A stretch of DNA of 64,000 bases from Archangium lansingense (lineage in GTDB: Bacteria > Myxococcota > Myxococcia > Myxococcales > Myxococcaceae), in NCBI RefSeq assembly GCF_026626635.1, contig NZ_JAPNKA010000001.1, forward strand, positions 8,246,001 to 8,310,000, read 5' to 3'. Below, piece after piece: positions 1 through 8,408 of the stretch (position 1 is its first letter; every line of letters starts with the position of its first letter). Below the pieces are notes generated by a model that saw only the letters and a program-made list of their open reading frames with translations, did not search any database and was not told the origin of the DNA. The position numbers and the translations under genes were made by a program.

Positions 1-79
1 TCAGGCCTCACCTGGCGAGTGGCCGCCGCGATCTGCAGTGCCCCGCCTTGATACCCCCCTCGACACGGGAGCCAGAACG

Positions 80-901
80 ATGAGCACGATCACGACGAAG
101 GACGGCACGCAGCTCTATTACAAGGATTGGGGCACCGGACAACCCGTGGTGTTCAGCCACGGCTGGCCGCTCAACTCCGACAGCTGGGAGGACCAGATGC
201 TCTTCCTGGCGGCCAAGGGCTATCGCTGCATCGCTCATGACCGCCGAGGCCATGGCCGCTCGAGCCAGCCCTGGAACGGCAACGACATGGATACCTATGC
301 CGACGATCTCGCGGCGCTGCTCGAGACGCTCGACTTGAAGAATGCCGTGCTGGTCGGCTTCTCCACGGGAGGTGGCGAAGTCGCTCGCTACATCGGTCGC
401 CACGGCACGAAGCGCGTCGCCAAGGCCGTGCTGGTGGGCGCGGTGGCGCCGCTGATGCTGAAGACGGCCGCCAATCCCGCGGGCCAGCCCCTCGAGGCTT
501 TCGACGGCATCCGGGCCAATGTCCTCGCCGACCGCTCGCAGTTCTTCAAGGACCTCAGCGTGCCCTTCTTCGGTGCCAACCGGCCGGGAGCCAAGGTCTC
601 GCAAGGCATGCGGGATGCGTTCTGGCTCGGGGGTATGCAGGCCGGGTTCAAGAACGCCTACGACTGCATCAAGGTCTTCTCGGAGACGGATCTCACCGAG
701 GACCTGAAGAAGTTCGACGTGCCGACGTTGATCATCCACGGTGATGACGATCAGATCGTCCCGATCGGCGCCTCGGCCCAGCTCTCGTCCAAGCTCGTCA
801 AGGGCTCCACGCTGAAGATCTATCCCGGTGCACCGCACGGCCTCACCATCACGCACAAGGACCAGGTCAACGCCGACCTGCTGGCCTTCTTGAAGTCCTG
901 A
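80..901 (+). CDS. Alpha/beta hydrolase, cofactor-free haloperoxidase type
   Basis: Predicted 273-residue cytoplasmic alpha/beta hydrolase of the non-haem chloroperoxidase/esterase group. After a beta-strand start (TKDGTQLYYKDWG) the oxyanion region SHGWP appears near residue 26. The nucleophile elbow GFSTGG puts the catalytic Ser at about 95, the acid is in HGDDDQIVP near 224, and the His in PHG is near 253. The family hydrolyses esters and, with peracid, can halogenate; the substrate is not readable. An upstream in-frame ATG at 38 exists, but the family-like N-terminus begins at 80. It is convergent with the GRAS gene (11 bp apart) and has no signal peptide. Confidence 0.9.
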   Translation: MSTITTKDGTQLYYKDWGTGQPVVFSHGWPLNSDSWEDQMLFLAAKGYRCIAHDRRGHGRSSQPWNGNDMDTYADDLAALLETLDLKNAVLVGFSTGGGEVARYIGRHGTKRVAKAVLVGAVAPLMLKTAANPAGQPLEAFDGIRANVLADRSQFFKDLSVPFFGANRPGAKVSQGMRDAFWLGGMQAGFKNAYDCIKVFSETDLTEDLKKFDVPTLIIHGDDDQIVPIGASAQLSSKLVKGSTLKIYPGAPHGLTITHKDQVNADLLAFLKS

Positions 902-912
902 GCTGTTGGCAC

Positions 913-2073
913 TCACCCGTCGACAGGCCTGGCACAGAGGATCGTGACGAGCGATGTGCCCGCGCCGTGCAGGGTGACGTAGCTGCGGTCGACGGTGATG
1001 GTGATGGCCTCGTTCGACGCCTGGGTCAGCGATGAGGGGGGCGGGTTGAGCGCGAAGCCGGCCCGTTCGAGGCGCTCACGCCAGTGGTGGGCGCTCTCGT
1101 AGCGTTCACAGCGCTCCTCCTCGTTGGGTCCGAGGATGTCCTCGATCTCCCGTGCGATCATGCCGAGCTTCAAGAGAAGTCTGTCCCCCTCTGGGATGTC
1201 CAGCGCGTCGATGTGCTGGAACACTCCCAGGAAGTAGTCGTAGGCATTTCCAGTCCGCTCGGGGAGCGGAACGGTGTTGAACTCCGCGTCCGTCTCGCTG
1301 ATGACGAGGGCGCGGGGTCGCCAGCAACGCAGGCGTTGAAAGAGCCGATCGCGAACGTCCGGAGCCGCGTCGTCGTTGCGAAGATGGTGCAGGGCGAACG
1401 TGGCATTGACGACGCGTGTCCCCTCGAGGCTGTCGAGCAGGGTCCAGTCCTCGTCCGTCAGTGCCTCCACCTGCTTGTTCAGCGCGATGAACCTGAAATC
1501 GATTCCCCACCGCTCCGCGGCGGCCGAGAGATTCCGCTGTGCATTCGCGAGGGATGGGGCGCTGAGGTCGAGCCCTACCACGACGAGACGCCTGGGCGCG
1601 GCCTCGCGGGTGCCGCACAGGTGGATGAGGTCGGCGAGCTGCTCGCCATTTCCAATTCCGATGTCAAAGATGACCGCCTGCTCCTGGGATGAGACCTGGG
1701 GCAGCAGGAGCTCGTTGGCGAGGGGATGGGTCATGGAGATCATGGGCACATGCTCTCGGAGGAGGGAGTAGAGGCTCATGTGCTGGAGCTCGTCCTCGCG
1801 CAGGTACAGATTGCCGACGTCGGTCCGTGCGCCTACCGCGCGCTTGCGGAGTGCCGCCGCGATGGCACCGACGAGCTGATCTTCGGTTCGTTTCATGTCG
1901 AGCGGCCGGATCAGGTCATCGAGCATCCGGACGACACCTTCGCGCTGTCCGCCCTTCGCGATCCGCCCGGCAATCGCTTGCAGCGAGGACTTGATGGAAG
2001 GTCCGCGCCAACTCCCCTGCGGCGCCGGGTACACCGGGTTCTGTCTGAGCGTCACTGCCTGTGCCTTGGACAT
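913..2073 (-). CDS. Bacterial GRAS-family protein (Rossmann methyltransferase-like)
   Basis: 386 residues. The order of motifs matches the GRAS domain known from plant regulators such as DELLA and SCARECROW. There is an N-terminal helical part (SLQAIAGRIAKGG, MLDDLI), then a VHIID-like stretch (VIFDIGIGNGEQLADLI) followed by VVVGLDLS. An LHHL motif with VNATFALHHL comes next, then a PRALVISETDAEFN segment like the PFYRE-adjacent helix. The C-terminal part has YDYFLGVFQHIDAL, a REIEDILG helix, ERYE and HWRERLERAGF. Bacterial GRAS proteins are thought to be small-molecule methyltransferases; the glycine-rich DIGIGNG loop fits S-adenosylmethionine binding. The ATG at 2073 is chosen because AAGGGAG precedes it; an in-frame start 12 codons upstream lacks this. 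Divergent from the P450, so the two may act on one compound (inference). Confidence 0.8.
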   Translation of the reverse strand: MSKAQAVTLRQNPVYPAPQGSWRGPSIKSSLQAIAGRIAKGGQREGVVRMLDDLIRPLDMKRTEDQLVGAIAAALRKRAVGARTDVGNLYLREDELQHMSLYSLLREHVPMISMTHPLANELLLPQVSSQEQAVIFDIGIGNGEQLADLIHLCGTREAAPRRLVVVGLDLSAPSLANAQRNLSAAAERWGIDFRFIALNKQVEALTDEDWTLLDSLEGTRVVNATFALHHLRNDDAAPDVRDRLFQRLRCWRPRALVISETDAEFNTVPLPERTGNAYDYFLGVFQHIDALDIPEGDRLLLKLGMIAREIEDILGPNEEERCERYESAHHWRERLERAGFALNPPPSSLTQASNEAITITVDRSYVTLHGAGTSLVTILCARPVDG

Positions 2074-2183
2074 TGCGTGTCTCCCTTGGGGGAGCGCATG
2101 AGCACGCAACGTGCCAGGGCCGTGGATGACCCTGGCTCCAGAGAGACACGCGTCCTGCGCCGTTTCAACGCCCGTAGAAGACG

Positions 2184-2222
2184 TGTGCCGGAGCTGTGCC
2201 AGCGGGTGTGCCAGGATGTGTC
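2184..2222. promoter_or_regulatory. Four helically phased TGTGYC hexamers between divergent genes
   Basis: TGTGCC occurs at 2184, 2195 and 2207, and TGTGTC at 2217, with start-to-start spacing of 11, 12 and 10 bp. All lie on one strand and about one helical turn apart. They are inside the 252-bp region shared by the divergent GRAS and P450 genes. A CCAGGG/CCCTGG inverted repeat lies to the left, near 2112-2133. It could be an operator array for a protein that binds one DNA face; no bound factor can be named. Confidence 0.35.
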
Positions 2223-2325
2223 AGCGGTCCGGGAAGAAGCTCAACACCCGGGTCTCCTGAATTGACTCGGGGCGGGGCCTCTTCGATGCTTCACGCCGCT
2301 GTCTCAAGAGGGGGAACCCAGCCAC

Positions 2326-3519
2326 ATGAAGCCCATCGACGTGATGTCGCCCGAGTTCCGGGCGGACCCAGCCCCGTTCTATGCCCGCTTGCGGAGCGAG
2401 CCCATCCAACAGGTGGAGCCGGGCGGACTCTGGGCCATCAGCCGCCACGAGGACGTGCAGTTCGCGTTCAAGAACCCCAAGCTGTTCACCTCCACCTTCG
2501 TCCAGCAGGCCTCGAATCCCGAGTGGCTGGAGGGCGTGGGCAATCCGCTGGGCTATTCGCTGTTGGGGTTGGATCCGCCCCAGCACACCCAGATGCGCGC
2601 CCTGGTGAGCCATGCCTTCACGCACAAGACGATCGCCCGGCTGGAGACGGGCATCCGCCGGGTGGCGGGCGAGCTGGCCGAGAACATCCTCCGCCAGAAA
2701 GAGGTGGACTTCGTCCAGGCGTTCGCCCTGCCCTTGCCCGCGTTCGTCATTGGTGAGTTGCTCGGCTTCGCTCCCGAGCTGCGGCCGAGGCTCAAGCAGT
2801 GGTCCGACGACATCGTCAGCATTGTCTCCGTCGTCCAGGAGCCGCCCGAGCGGATCGCCTACCTGCGGCGCACCCTCTCGGAGTTCCAGGACTTCCTGCG
2901 CGAGGTCATCGCGGACCGGAGGGCCCGGCCTCGCGAAGACCTGATGAGCGACCTGGTGAGGGCCGAAGTAGAGGGCCGGAGTATCACCGAGTCGGAGGTG
3001 ATCGCCTTCGGGACAGCCCTGCTGGTGGGGGGGCTGGAGACGACGATCCACCTGCTCAGTCACACGGTGCGGCGGATGGCCCTGGCCCCGGAGGTGCTCG
3101 CCCGCGTGCGCGCCGAGCCCGCCCTCCTCCCCGCGCTGGTGGAGGAGGTGCTGCGCCTGGACTCGCCGCTCCAACTCACCGTACGGCTCACCACCCAGGA
3201 GGTGGAGCTGGGCGGGGTGAAGCTGCCGGCGTACGCACCCGTGGCGCTGATGGTGGGCTCGGCAAACCGGGACGAGCGGGTGTTCGAGCGGGCCGATGAG
3301 CTGGTGCTGGAGCGCCGCACGCAGCAGCACATCTCCTTTGGCTATGGCGTGCACTTCTGCCTGGGCGCGCCCCTGGCCCGGATGGAGGCCCGCATCGGCC
3401 TGGAGGAGCTCTTCTCCCGCTGCCAGGGCTTCGTCCTCGCCCCGGGGGAGCTGAAGTGGAACTACTCCATCGGGCTTCGCGGGCCGGTGGCGCTGCCCCT
3501 CCGCGCCATCCCCGCTTGA
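2326..3519 (+). CDS. Cytochrome P450
   Basis: 397-residue soluble class I bacterial P450, a haem monooxygenase that needs a ferredoxin and reductase encoded elsewhere. The haem loop FGYGVHFCLGAPLAR places the Cys thiolate ligand at about residue 345. The K-helix EEVLR (ExxR) is near 273, and the I-helix carries GGLETT near 239 with the usual acid-alcohol pair. The AG dipeptide common just before it is GG here. There is no membrane anchor. The start has GAGGGGGAACC upstream. It is divergent from the GRAS-like methyltransferase, and its stop is 4 bp from the convergent protease stop. Likely a biosynthetic or xenobiotic tailoring oxidase; the substrate is unknown. Confidence 0.95.
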   Translation: MKPIDVMSPEFRADPAPFYARLRSEPIQQVEPGGLWAISRHEDVQFAFKNPKLFTSTFVQQASNPEWLEGVGNPLGYSLLGLDPPQHTQMRALVSHAFTHKTIARLETGIRRVAGELAENILRQKEVDFVQAFALPLPAFVIGELLGFAPELRPRLKQWSDDIVSIVSVVQEPPERIAYLRRTLSEFQDFLREVIADRRARPREDLMSDLVRAEVEGRSITESEVIAFGTALLVGGLETTIHLLSHTVRRMALAPEVLARVRAEPALLPALVEEVLRLDSPLQLTVRLTTQEVELGGVKLPAYAPVALMVGSANRDERVFERADELVLERRTQQHISFGYGVHFCLGAPLARMEARIGLEELFSRCQGFVLAPGELKWNYSIGLRGPVALPLRAIPA

Positions 3520-3523
3520 AGGG

Positions 3524-5338
3524 CTACCCGACGCCCACCGCGCTCCAGCTCTCCAGCACCTTCTTGGCCTCCACGGAGTCCTTGCCGTAGAGGTCCTGGG
3601 CGGCCTTGAACGTGGCCTCGCGCGCCTGGGCGAAGTTGGTGGTCGGCGTCATGTAGAAGCTGAGCGCGCGGGAGTAGACCTTCAGGCTCTTCTCGATGCC
3701 GATGCCGTCCTTCACCTCGGTGCCGGAGGTGCGGTTCTTGCCGCCCTCGGACAGCAGGTAGAAGGCGTTGTTGGGGATACCCGAGTTGATGTGCACACCG
3801 CCGTTGTCCTGGGTACCCTTGTAGCGCTTCGAGTAGTGGTCCGGGGACTGGCCGTCGCTCGTCGGATCGCTCATGTCGCGCAGACCATCGGTGGGGTCGC
3901 CGTTGTTCGGGGTGAAGGTGTCCTCGCCCACCGTCCAGTCGAACTTGACCGCCTCGTTCTTCTGGCTGGCGTACCACTCCACGCCGGTACCCATGATGTC
4001 GCTGATCGCCTCGTTGAGGGCGCCGGACTCGTTGCGGTACTGAAGGCCCGCAGTGCGCTCGGTCAGGCCGTGGCTGATCTCATGGCCCGCGATGTCCAGC
4101 GTGGTGAGCGAGCCGAACGTCTGGCCGTCGCCATCGCCGTAGTTCATCTTCTCGCCGTCCCAGAAGGCGTTGGCGAAGTTGGTGCCCACGTGCACGTCGG
4201 AGATGAGCTTCTCGCCCTGGCCGTCGATGGAGTCGCGGCCGAGCACGTCCTTGAAGAAGTCGTAGGTGGTCTGCGCGCCGTACTGAGCGTCCACCGCGTC
4301 CTTGTTGCGCGCCGAGTCGGTCGCCTCGCCCCAGATGTCGTTGTTGTCGGTGATGGGGGCGTTCTTGGTCGAGCCGGTGTTCGGGTCCCGGTTGAGCGCG
4401 TCGCGGGTCACTACACCCTGGCCGCGGGTCTTGTCCTCCAGGGTGTACGTGCCGTCGGCGTTCTTCGTGCTGTTGAGCTCCACCTGGCCGCTGTACTGCG
4501 TGGTGTCATTCGCGGCGGTGGTGGTGGGGTTGTCCGTCGTGGCGACGGGCGCGCTGCCCGGGGTCTTCGCGCCGGAAGTGTGCACGTGGTCGAAGCCGCC
4601 CATCTGGTTGTACTTCTCGAGGAGCTCCCCGCTGTTGGCGTCGACCAGGTAGTTCATCCGGCGGGGCTCCTTGCCCTCACCGATGTCCGTCGTGTTGCTC
4701 AACTGCACGTGGTACGCGGAGCGGTACTGGCCGTCGTCACCCTTGAAGATGACGCGCTCGGAGGTGGGCTGACGGTCCGTCTTGCCCACGAAGTCCTGCT
4801 GCGCGACAGCCAGCGCCTGGTCGGCGGACAGCTTCGTCGGCTCGCTGCCCAGGCCGGCGGGGATGGTGGCGACATCGCCGGTGACGCTGTCCATCTTCCC
4901 GTCGGAGGAGATGTGGCCGACGACCTGCTCGCCGAACACGCGGGTGCCCTCGCTCATGCGGTCCATGCGCACGTGCGTCATGCCCAGGTCATCCCGCTCC
5001 ACGGAGCGCGGCGCGAAGTCCGAGGCATTGACGCCCGAGCCGCCCATCAGGCTGCGGGCGCTCGCGGCAGGGCTCTGCTGCTGGAGGAAGTCCACGGTCT
5101 TCTGGATGGCGGCCTGGCTCACGGCGCTGTTGATGGCAACCGGACCGGTCTTCGGCAGCGCACGCTGCGCCCCGGTCAGGTCCACGGGGGCCTTGGTCTG
5201 CGGCTCGAAGCTCGACGCCGTGTCGAAACCGGTGGGCCGGGTGATCTTGTTGCCCTTCACCTCCGCCGCGACGGCGGGCTTCGCTTCGGGGCTGCGGGTG
5301 ACGGCGGTCCGGGAGAAATCGTTCTTCTGGATCTTCAT
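3524..5338 (-). CDS. M4 family (thermolysin-like) metalloprotease with propeptide
   Basis: 604 residues. The first ~200 form an FTP/PepSY-type inhibitory propeptide (SSDGKMDSVTGDVATIP, RMNYLVDANSGELLEKYNQ). The catalytic domain follows, with HEISH (zinc His 419 and 423, Glu 420), the third ligand in NEAISD (Glu about 443) and the substrate-binding GVHINSGIPNNAF with His about 516. The family cleaves on the amino side of bulky hydrophobic residues outside the cell. No hydrophobic signal peptide is visible: the N-terminus (MKIQKNDFSRTAVTRS) is polar. Export must use an unrecognised route, or the true start is misjudged; no better start exists upstream in frame. Confidence 0.93.
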   Translation of the reverse strand: MKIQKNDFSRTAVTRSPEAKPAVAAEVKGNKITRPTGFDTASSFEPQTKAPVDLTGAQRALPKTGPVAINSAVSQAAIQKTVDFLQQQSPAASARSLMGGSGVNASDFAPRSVERDDLGMTHVRMDRMSEGTRVFGEQVVGHISSDGKMDSVTGDVATIPAGLGSEPTKLSADQALAVAQQDFVGKTDRQPTSERVIFKGDDGQYRSAYHVQLSNTTDIGEGKEPRRMNYLVDANSGELLEKYNQMGGFDHVHTSGAKTPGSAPVATTDNPTTTAANDTTQYSGQVELNSTKNADGTYTLEDKTRGQGVVTRDALNRDPNTGSTKNAPITDNNDIWGEATDSARNKDAVDAQYGAQTTYDFFKDVLGRDSIDGQGEKLISDVHVGTNFANAFWDGEKMNYGDGDGQTFGSLTTLDIAGHEISHGLTERTAGLQYRNESGALNEAISDIMGTGVEWYASQKNEAVKFDWTVGEDTFTPNNGDPTDGLRDMSDPTSDGQSPDHYSKRYKGTQDNGGVHINSGIPNNAFYLLSEGGKNRTSGTEVKDGIGIEKSLKVYSRALSFYMTPTTNFAQAREATFKAAQDLYGKDSVEAKKVLESWSAVGVG

Positions 5339-5761
5339 GAGCGGGGCCCAGGGTGTCGCAGGGGGGTACCTCTATTTTCGATTCCAGAATCAAAGTGTTG
5401 CGTCCTCCCGAAATGGAGGTGCCGAATCGACCCAACGCCCATCCAACCCATTGAAATCGTTGGACCGGATGGGGTGGGGAGCAGAGACTCCCAGTAAAAC
5501 CCCCCAAGGAGCCCAGACCCAAGCAATCCCAATACGAGCAGCTGCGCGTCATCGGCGGGGTACTTCGCTGGCTGCTTCAGAGACGAGGATGAAACGTCCT
5601 GTCGCGCCACCTGCGTCTCGAAGTGCGGAGGTGGCGCCATGGAGCTCTTCACCGAGAACCCGTGGGTCTGTCGGGTGGCGGCCTTCGGCGTCAAGGCCGC
5701 CAGCAACGTCCAGCGGAGGGGCTCGCGGAGCACATGCGCCGCGAGCCTCCGTCAGCTGAAG
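5339..5761. other. 423-bp intergenic region, no supported gene
   Basis: Lies between the M4 protease start and the pectinacetylesterase stop, so it must hold the protease promoter. Open frames here have atypical composition and no family resemblance. Around 5395-5470 the stretch is less GC-rich than its surroundings. No terminator hairpin was seen. Confidence 0.4.
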
Positions 5762-7084
5762 CTAACCACCGAGGGCGCCGTTGATGAGCGGCGCGACGAT
5801 GCCCATTCCAGGATCTTCCGCGTTGTACCCGTTCACGGGCTCGTAGATGCGGATGCGCTGGTTCTCGTTGATGAAGCGGTGGAGGAAGGTCTCCATCGGC
5901 ACGAACTCGCTGTAGCACTTATAGGTCTGCCCCCACGGCCACTCGAGGTACTCCCACCAGTTGTGCTTCTTCTCCATCTGCTGGCAGGCGTGAGCGCCAA
6001 TGAAGGTGATGATCGTGCTGCAGTGGCTGGCGTTGATCGCCCGCTCGTGCGGGATGAAGTAGCTGTAGTTGTTGTAGAGGTTCAGCTCCGCGACCAGCTT
6101 GTCCTGGTCCTCCTTCCAGTAGCTGAGGACCGTCTCCTTGTCGTTGGGCGAGTAGAAGCGCTCGTAGGAGAAGCGCGAGTAGTTGTAGTCGCGCGAATAG
6201 CCCGAGTAGGCGAGCTGATCGCTGGGGAACTCCATGGACAGCATGCGGTTGATGGTGCCCATGTTGTTCCGGTCGAAGGAGGCCGGGAGCAGGCCGAGCA
6301 CCGAGTCGAGGTTCCACGACTGGCGGATCTTCGCGTGCAGCGGGCGCGAGCGGTCATTGACGTTGGGCGCCAGGTAGATGGGGCCCGAGTCGTTCAGGAA
6401 ATAACCACGCGCCGGGTTGATGCCGCGGCGGATGAAGTAGTAGCCGGCCGAAGTGGCGGTACCGCCAGCGCTATATCCGGTGACCAGCAGCTTCTGGACG
6501 CTGGGGAACTGCGCCTTCGCGTGGGCGATGGCCGCCATCGTGTTCGTGTAACCGGAGTGGTGCCAGGTGAGCGGCGGCTGTGCTCCGGTCGAGTCCGTGT
6601 AGACGGCGACGTTGTTGCCCACATGCACGTCGCCCGTGCAGTAGGGCAGATAGACGATGTTCCAGTCCTTCGTCGCGATGTCGGTGCGGCTGCGCAGGGG
6701 CAGGCCCGGATCGGCGCCGTTCACGAGCGGCGAGACATACTTCGCCGTGAACTGCTGCATGTAGTCGTCCACGATGCCGTTCGGGTTGGCCGCGCCGAGG
6801 AGGCCCGCGCGCCCGCTACAGGTGTCGTAGTCCCAGCACGCGCCACCACCTTCGAGGAAGAACAACAGGTTCTTCGAACCGGTGGTGCTCCGGTGGACGA
6901 AGAACTTGTACTGGGAGCCGTTGCCACAGACCGTGCCCGGCAGCGCCACCTTCTCCCAGTTGTAGTTGTTGCCACCGTCCACCAGCGCTTCGACGATGGT
7001 GGACACCAGCACTTCCGCACGAGCAGTGCTCGGCGGGACCGCGACGGCGAGTAAAAGAAGGCCCAACACCAGATGATTCTTCAT
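5762..7084 (-). CDS. Secreted pectinacetylesterase-family carboxylesterase
   Basis: 440 residues with a clean Sec signal peptide (MKNHLVLGLLLLAVAVPPSTARA, cleavage after ARA). The body matches the pectinacetylesterase/Notum family. It has an oxyanion segment NLLFFLEGGGACWD, WNIVYLPYCTGDVHVG, the nucleophile GYSAGG (Ser about 205), NDSGP for the acidic residue, and SHCST near the C-terminus for the His. Eukaryotic relatives deacetylate pectin or remove palmitoleate from Wnt; bacterial substrates are mostly untested. An AGGAGG-like site precedes the start. Transcribed alone, it fits the secreted hydrolase set of a predator. Function within the family is inferred. Confidence 0.85.
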   Translation of the reverse strand: MKNHLVLGLLLLAVAVPPSTARAEVLVSTIVEALVDGGNNYNWEKVALPGTVCGNGSQYKFFVHRSTTGSKNLLFFLEGGGACWDYDTCSGRAGLLGAANPNGIVDDYMQQFTAKYVSPLVNGADPGLPLRSRTDIATKDWNIVYLPYCTGDVHVGNNVAVYTDSTGAQPPLTWHHSGYTNTMAAIAHAKAQFPSVQKLLVTGYSAGGTATSAGYYFIRRGINPARGYFLNDSGPIYLAPNVNDRSRPLHAKIRQSWNLDSVLGLLPASFDRNNMGTINRMLSMEFPSDQLAYSGYSRDYNYSRFSYERFYSPNDKETVLSYWKEDQDKLVAELNLYNNYSYFIPHERAINASHCSTIITFIGAHACQQMEKKHNWWEYLEWPWGQTYKCYSEFVPMETFLHRFINENQRIRIYEPVNGYNAEDPGMGIVAPLINGALGG

Positions 7085-7241
7085 CCAACTCCTCCTTGGG
7101 GGTTTCGCGAGGGAAGCTGGGTTGTAGCACTATCCGTGAATATTCGTACCCTCAAGCAGCGTGGCGCTGCGCCGCACAGCACCGATGTTCGCGCGCAGGT
7201 GCGGCCCAGACCCCTGCCCCACACTGAGACGGCAGACGCCG

Positions 7242-7628
7242 TCACTCCCGCGCAAACTCGACAGCGGCCCGGGTGAACGCACGAACCTTCGCTTCGGGGC
7301 CCTGGGCGACGAGCACCAGTCGCAGGGTGTGGGGGTCTTCAATGTTGCTACGCAGGCTGTGCTCGACGCCGAGCTTGCTTGCAAACTGCTCGAAGGCGAG
7401 ACGCATTGGATCAGTCCGCGCGGCGACTACTCGAGGCTCTGGGCCGTTCGGGATCGTGAACGACAGCTCGATGCGCAGCTCACCGCTCGAACCTTCGACG
7501 GGCGCCTCGGTGAGCGACACGTTCGAGAGGGACGCGAGCGACAGCGGCTCCGTCGAACTCTTCGAGAGCGCCTGCTCCAGGGTGCGATTTGCAACGTCGT
7601 GGATACGGTTGGGGTCGATTTGGCCCAT
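7242..7628 (-). CDS. Small hypothetical protein
   Basis: 128 residues beginning MGQIDPNRIHDVANRTLEQ, acidic to neutral, with no membrane segment or signal. Beta-rich pattern in the middle (GELRIELSFTIPNGPEPRVVAAR) and an alpha-helical start and end. AGGAGG lies upstream of the ATG, though the spacing is about 13 nt. Codon third positions are GC-rich as expected of a real gene. Not recognised as any family. It sits between a secreted esterase and a Crp/Fnr regulator on the same strand. Confidence 0.6.
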   Translation of the reverse strand: MGQIDPNRIHDVANRTLEQALSKSSTEPLSLASLSNVSLTEAPVEGSSGELRIELSFTIPNGPEPRVVAARTDPMRLAFEQFASKLGVEHSLRSNIEDPHTLRLVLVAQGPEAKVRAFTRAAVEFARE

Positions 7629-7708
7629 GATTTCGCTCGTGCCTCCTGACGGGTTCTTGCTTCAGCTTGCCTCGAACTTCGCCACGTGAACATCCTCTTG
7701 GGAGTGCA

Positions 7709-8308
7709 TCACGATTGCCTCTTCCTCTCCTGTTTGGGGGAGCGGCTCCTGCGACCCCGGATGCGGCTGAGTGCCACGGGGGTGATGCCAATCCACCGGG
7801 CCAGCTCCGCCTGGCTCAGACGCTGGAGTAGCTCCGGGCGCTCGCGGATGACCTGCTCGTAGCGCTCCGAGGCGGAGAGGACGAGGAGCTGGTGCTCACG
7901 CCGCTCCTTGCTGAAGGCCAGCTCCTGGAAGAACTTGCGCCCGATGCGCTCCCACTGGAGGTTCTTCTCCAGCCGCTCGAGGAAGGCGCCGAGCGGAAAG
8001 CGCTCTCCCTCCACGGGCTCGAGGGCGATGGCCGAGAAGCTGCACACCGCCTCGGGCCTCATGCTTCCCAGACTGGCGAAGAGCTGGCCCTCGTGGACCA
8101 AGGACTTGGTGCGCTCGGTGCCCGAGTGCGTCACATAGCAGAGCTTCACCAGCCCCTGGCGCAGGAAGTAGGCGTGAGGATGGTGCTGCCCCTGGGAGAA
8201 CAGCGTCTCTCCCTTTCCGGCGCGGAAGGGCTCGGTCCTCGTGGCGAAGTCTTCGTAGTCCGCCAGTGGGGCTCCCGCCAGGTGCTCGAGCATGTCTCGT
8301 AGCCGCAT
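7709..8308 (-). CDS. Crp/Fnr family transcriptional regulator
   Basis: 199 residues. An N-terminal cyclic-nucleotide-binding jelly-roll domain (about 15-125: KGETLFSQGQHHPHAYFLRQGLVKLCYVTHSGTERTKSLVHEGQLFAS) is followed by the long C-helix (SASERYEQVIRERPELLQRLSQAELARWIGITPVALSRIRGR) with a helix-turn-helix. It lacks cysteines for an FeS cluster, so it is not a classical Fnr. It is close to the group that regulates a neighbouring reductase. Divergent from the SDR gene 100 bp away, which is its most likely target. The polar RRRSRSPKQERKRQS tail is basic. Confidence 0.88.
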   Translation of the reverse strand: MRLRDMLEHLAGAPLADYEDFATRTEPFRAGKGETLFSQGQHHPHAYFLRQGLVKLCYVTHSGTERTKSLVHEGQLFASLGSMRPEAVCSFSAIALEPVEGERFPLGAFLERLEKNLQWERIGRKFFQELAFSKERREHQLLVLSASERYEQVIRERPELLQRLSQAELARWIGITPVALSRIRGRRSRSPKQERKRQS

Positions 8309-8319
8309 GCGTCGAAATT

Positions 8320-8329
8320 AACCCGGGTT
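8320..8329. promoter_or_regulatory. Palindrome in Crp/Fnr - SDR divergent promoter
   Basis: AACCCGGGTT is a perfect 10-bp palindrome, 11 bp upstream of the regulator start and 79 bp from the SDR start. It does not match the TGTGA-N6-TCACA Crp site. It could be the autoregulatory operator of the neighbouring Crp/Fnr protein (inference). Confidence 0.35.
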
Positions 8330-8408
8330 GATGAGGCGAGCCCAGCGCGCTGCTACCTCCTGGAAGAACGATCCCCTCGGGGATCCCTTCCACACGGAGG
8401 CAGGCCTC

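Noticed and set aside
3791..5497. 568-codon plus-strand frame across the M4 protease
   Set aside because: Val/Ala/Arg-rich shadow of the real minus-strand gene with all its catalytic motifs.
5335..5733. 132-codon minus-strand frame in the 5.3-5.7 kb gap
   Set aside because: No ribosome site, odd composition, overlaps the protease start; not supported as a gene.
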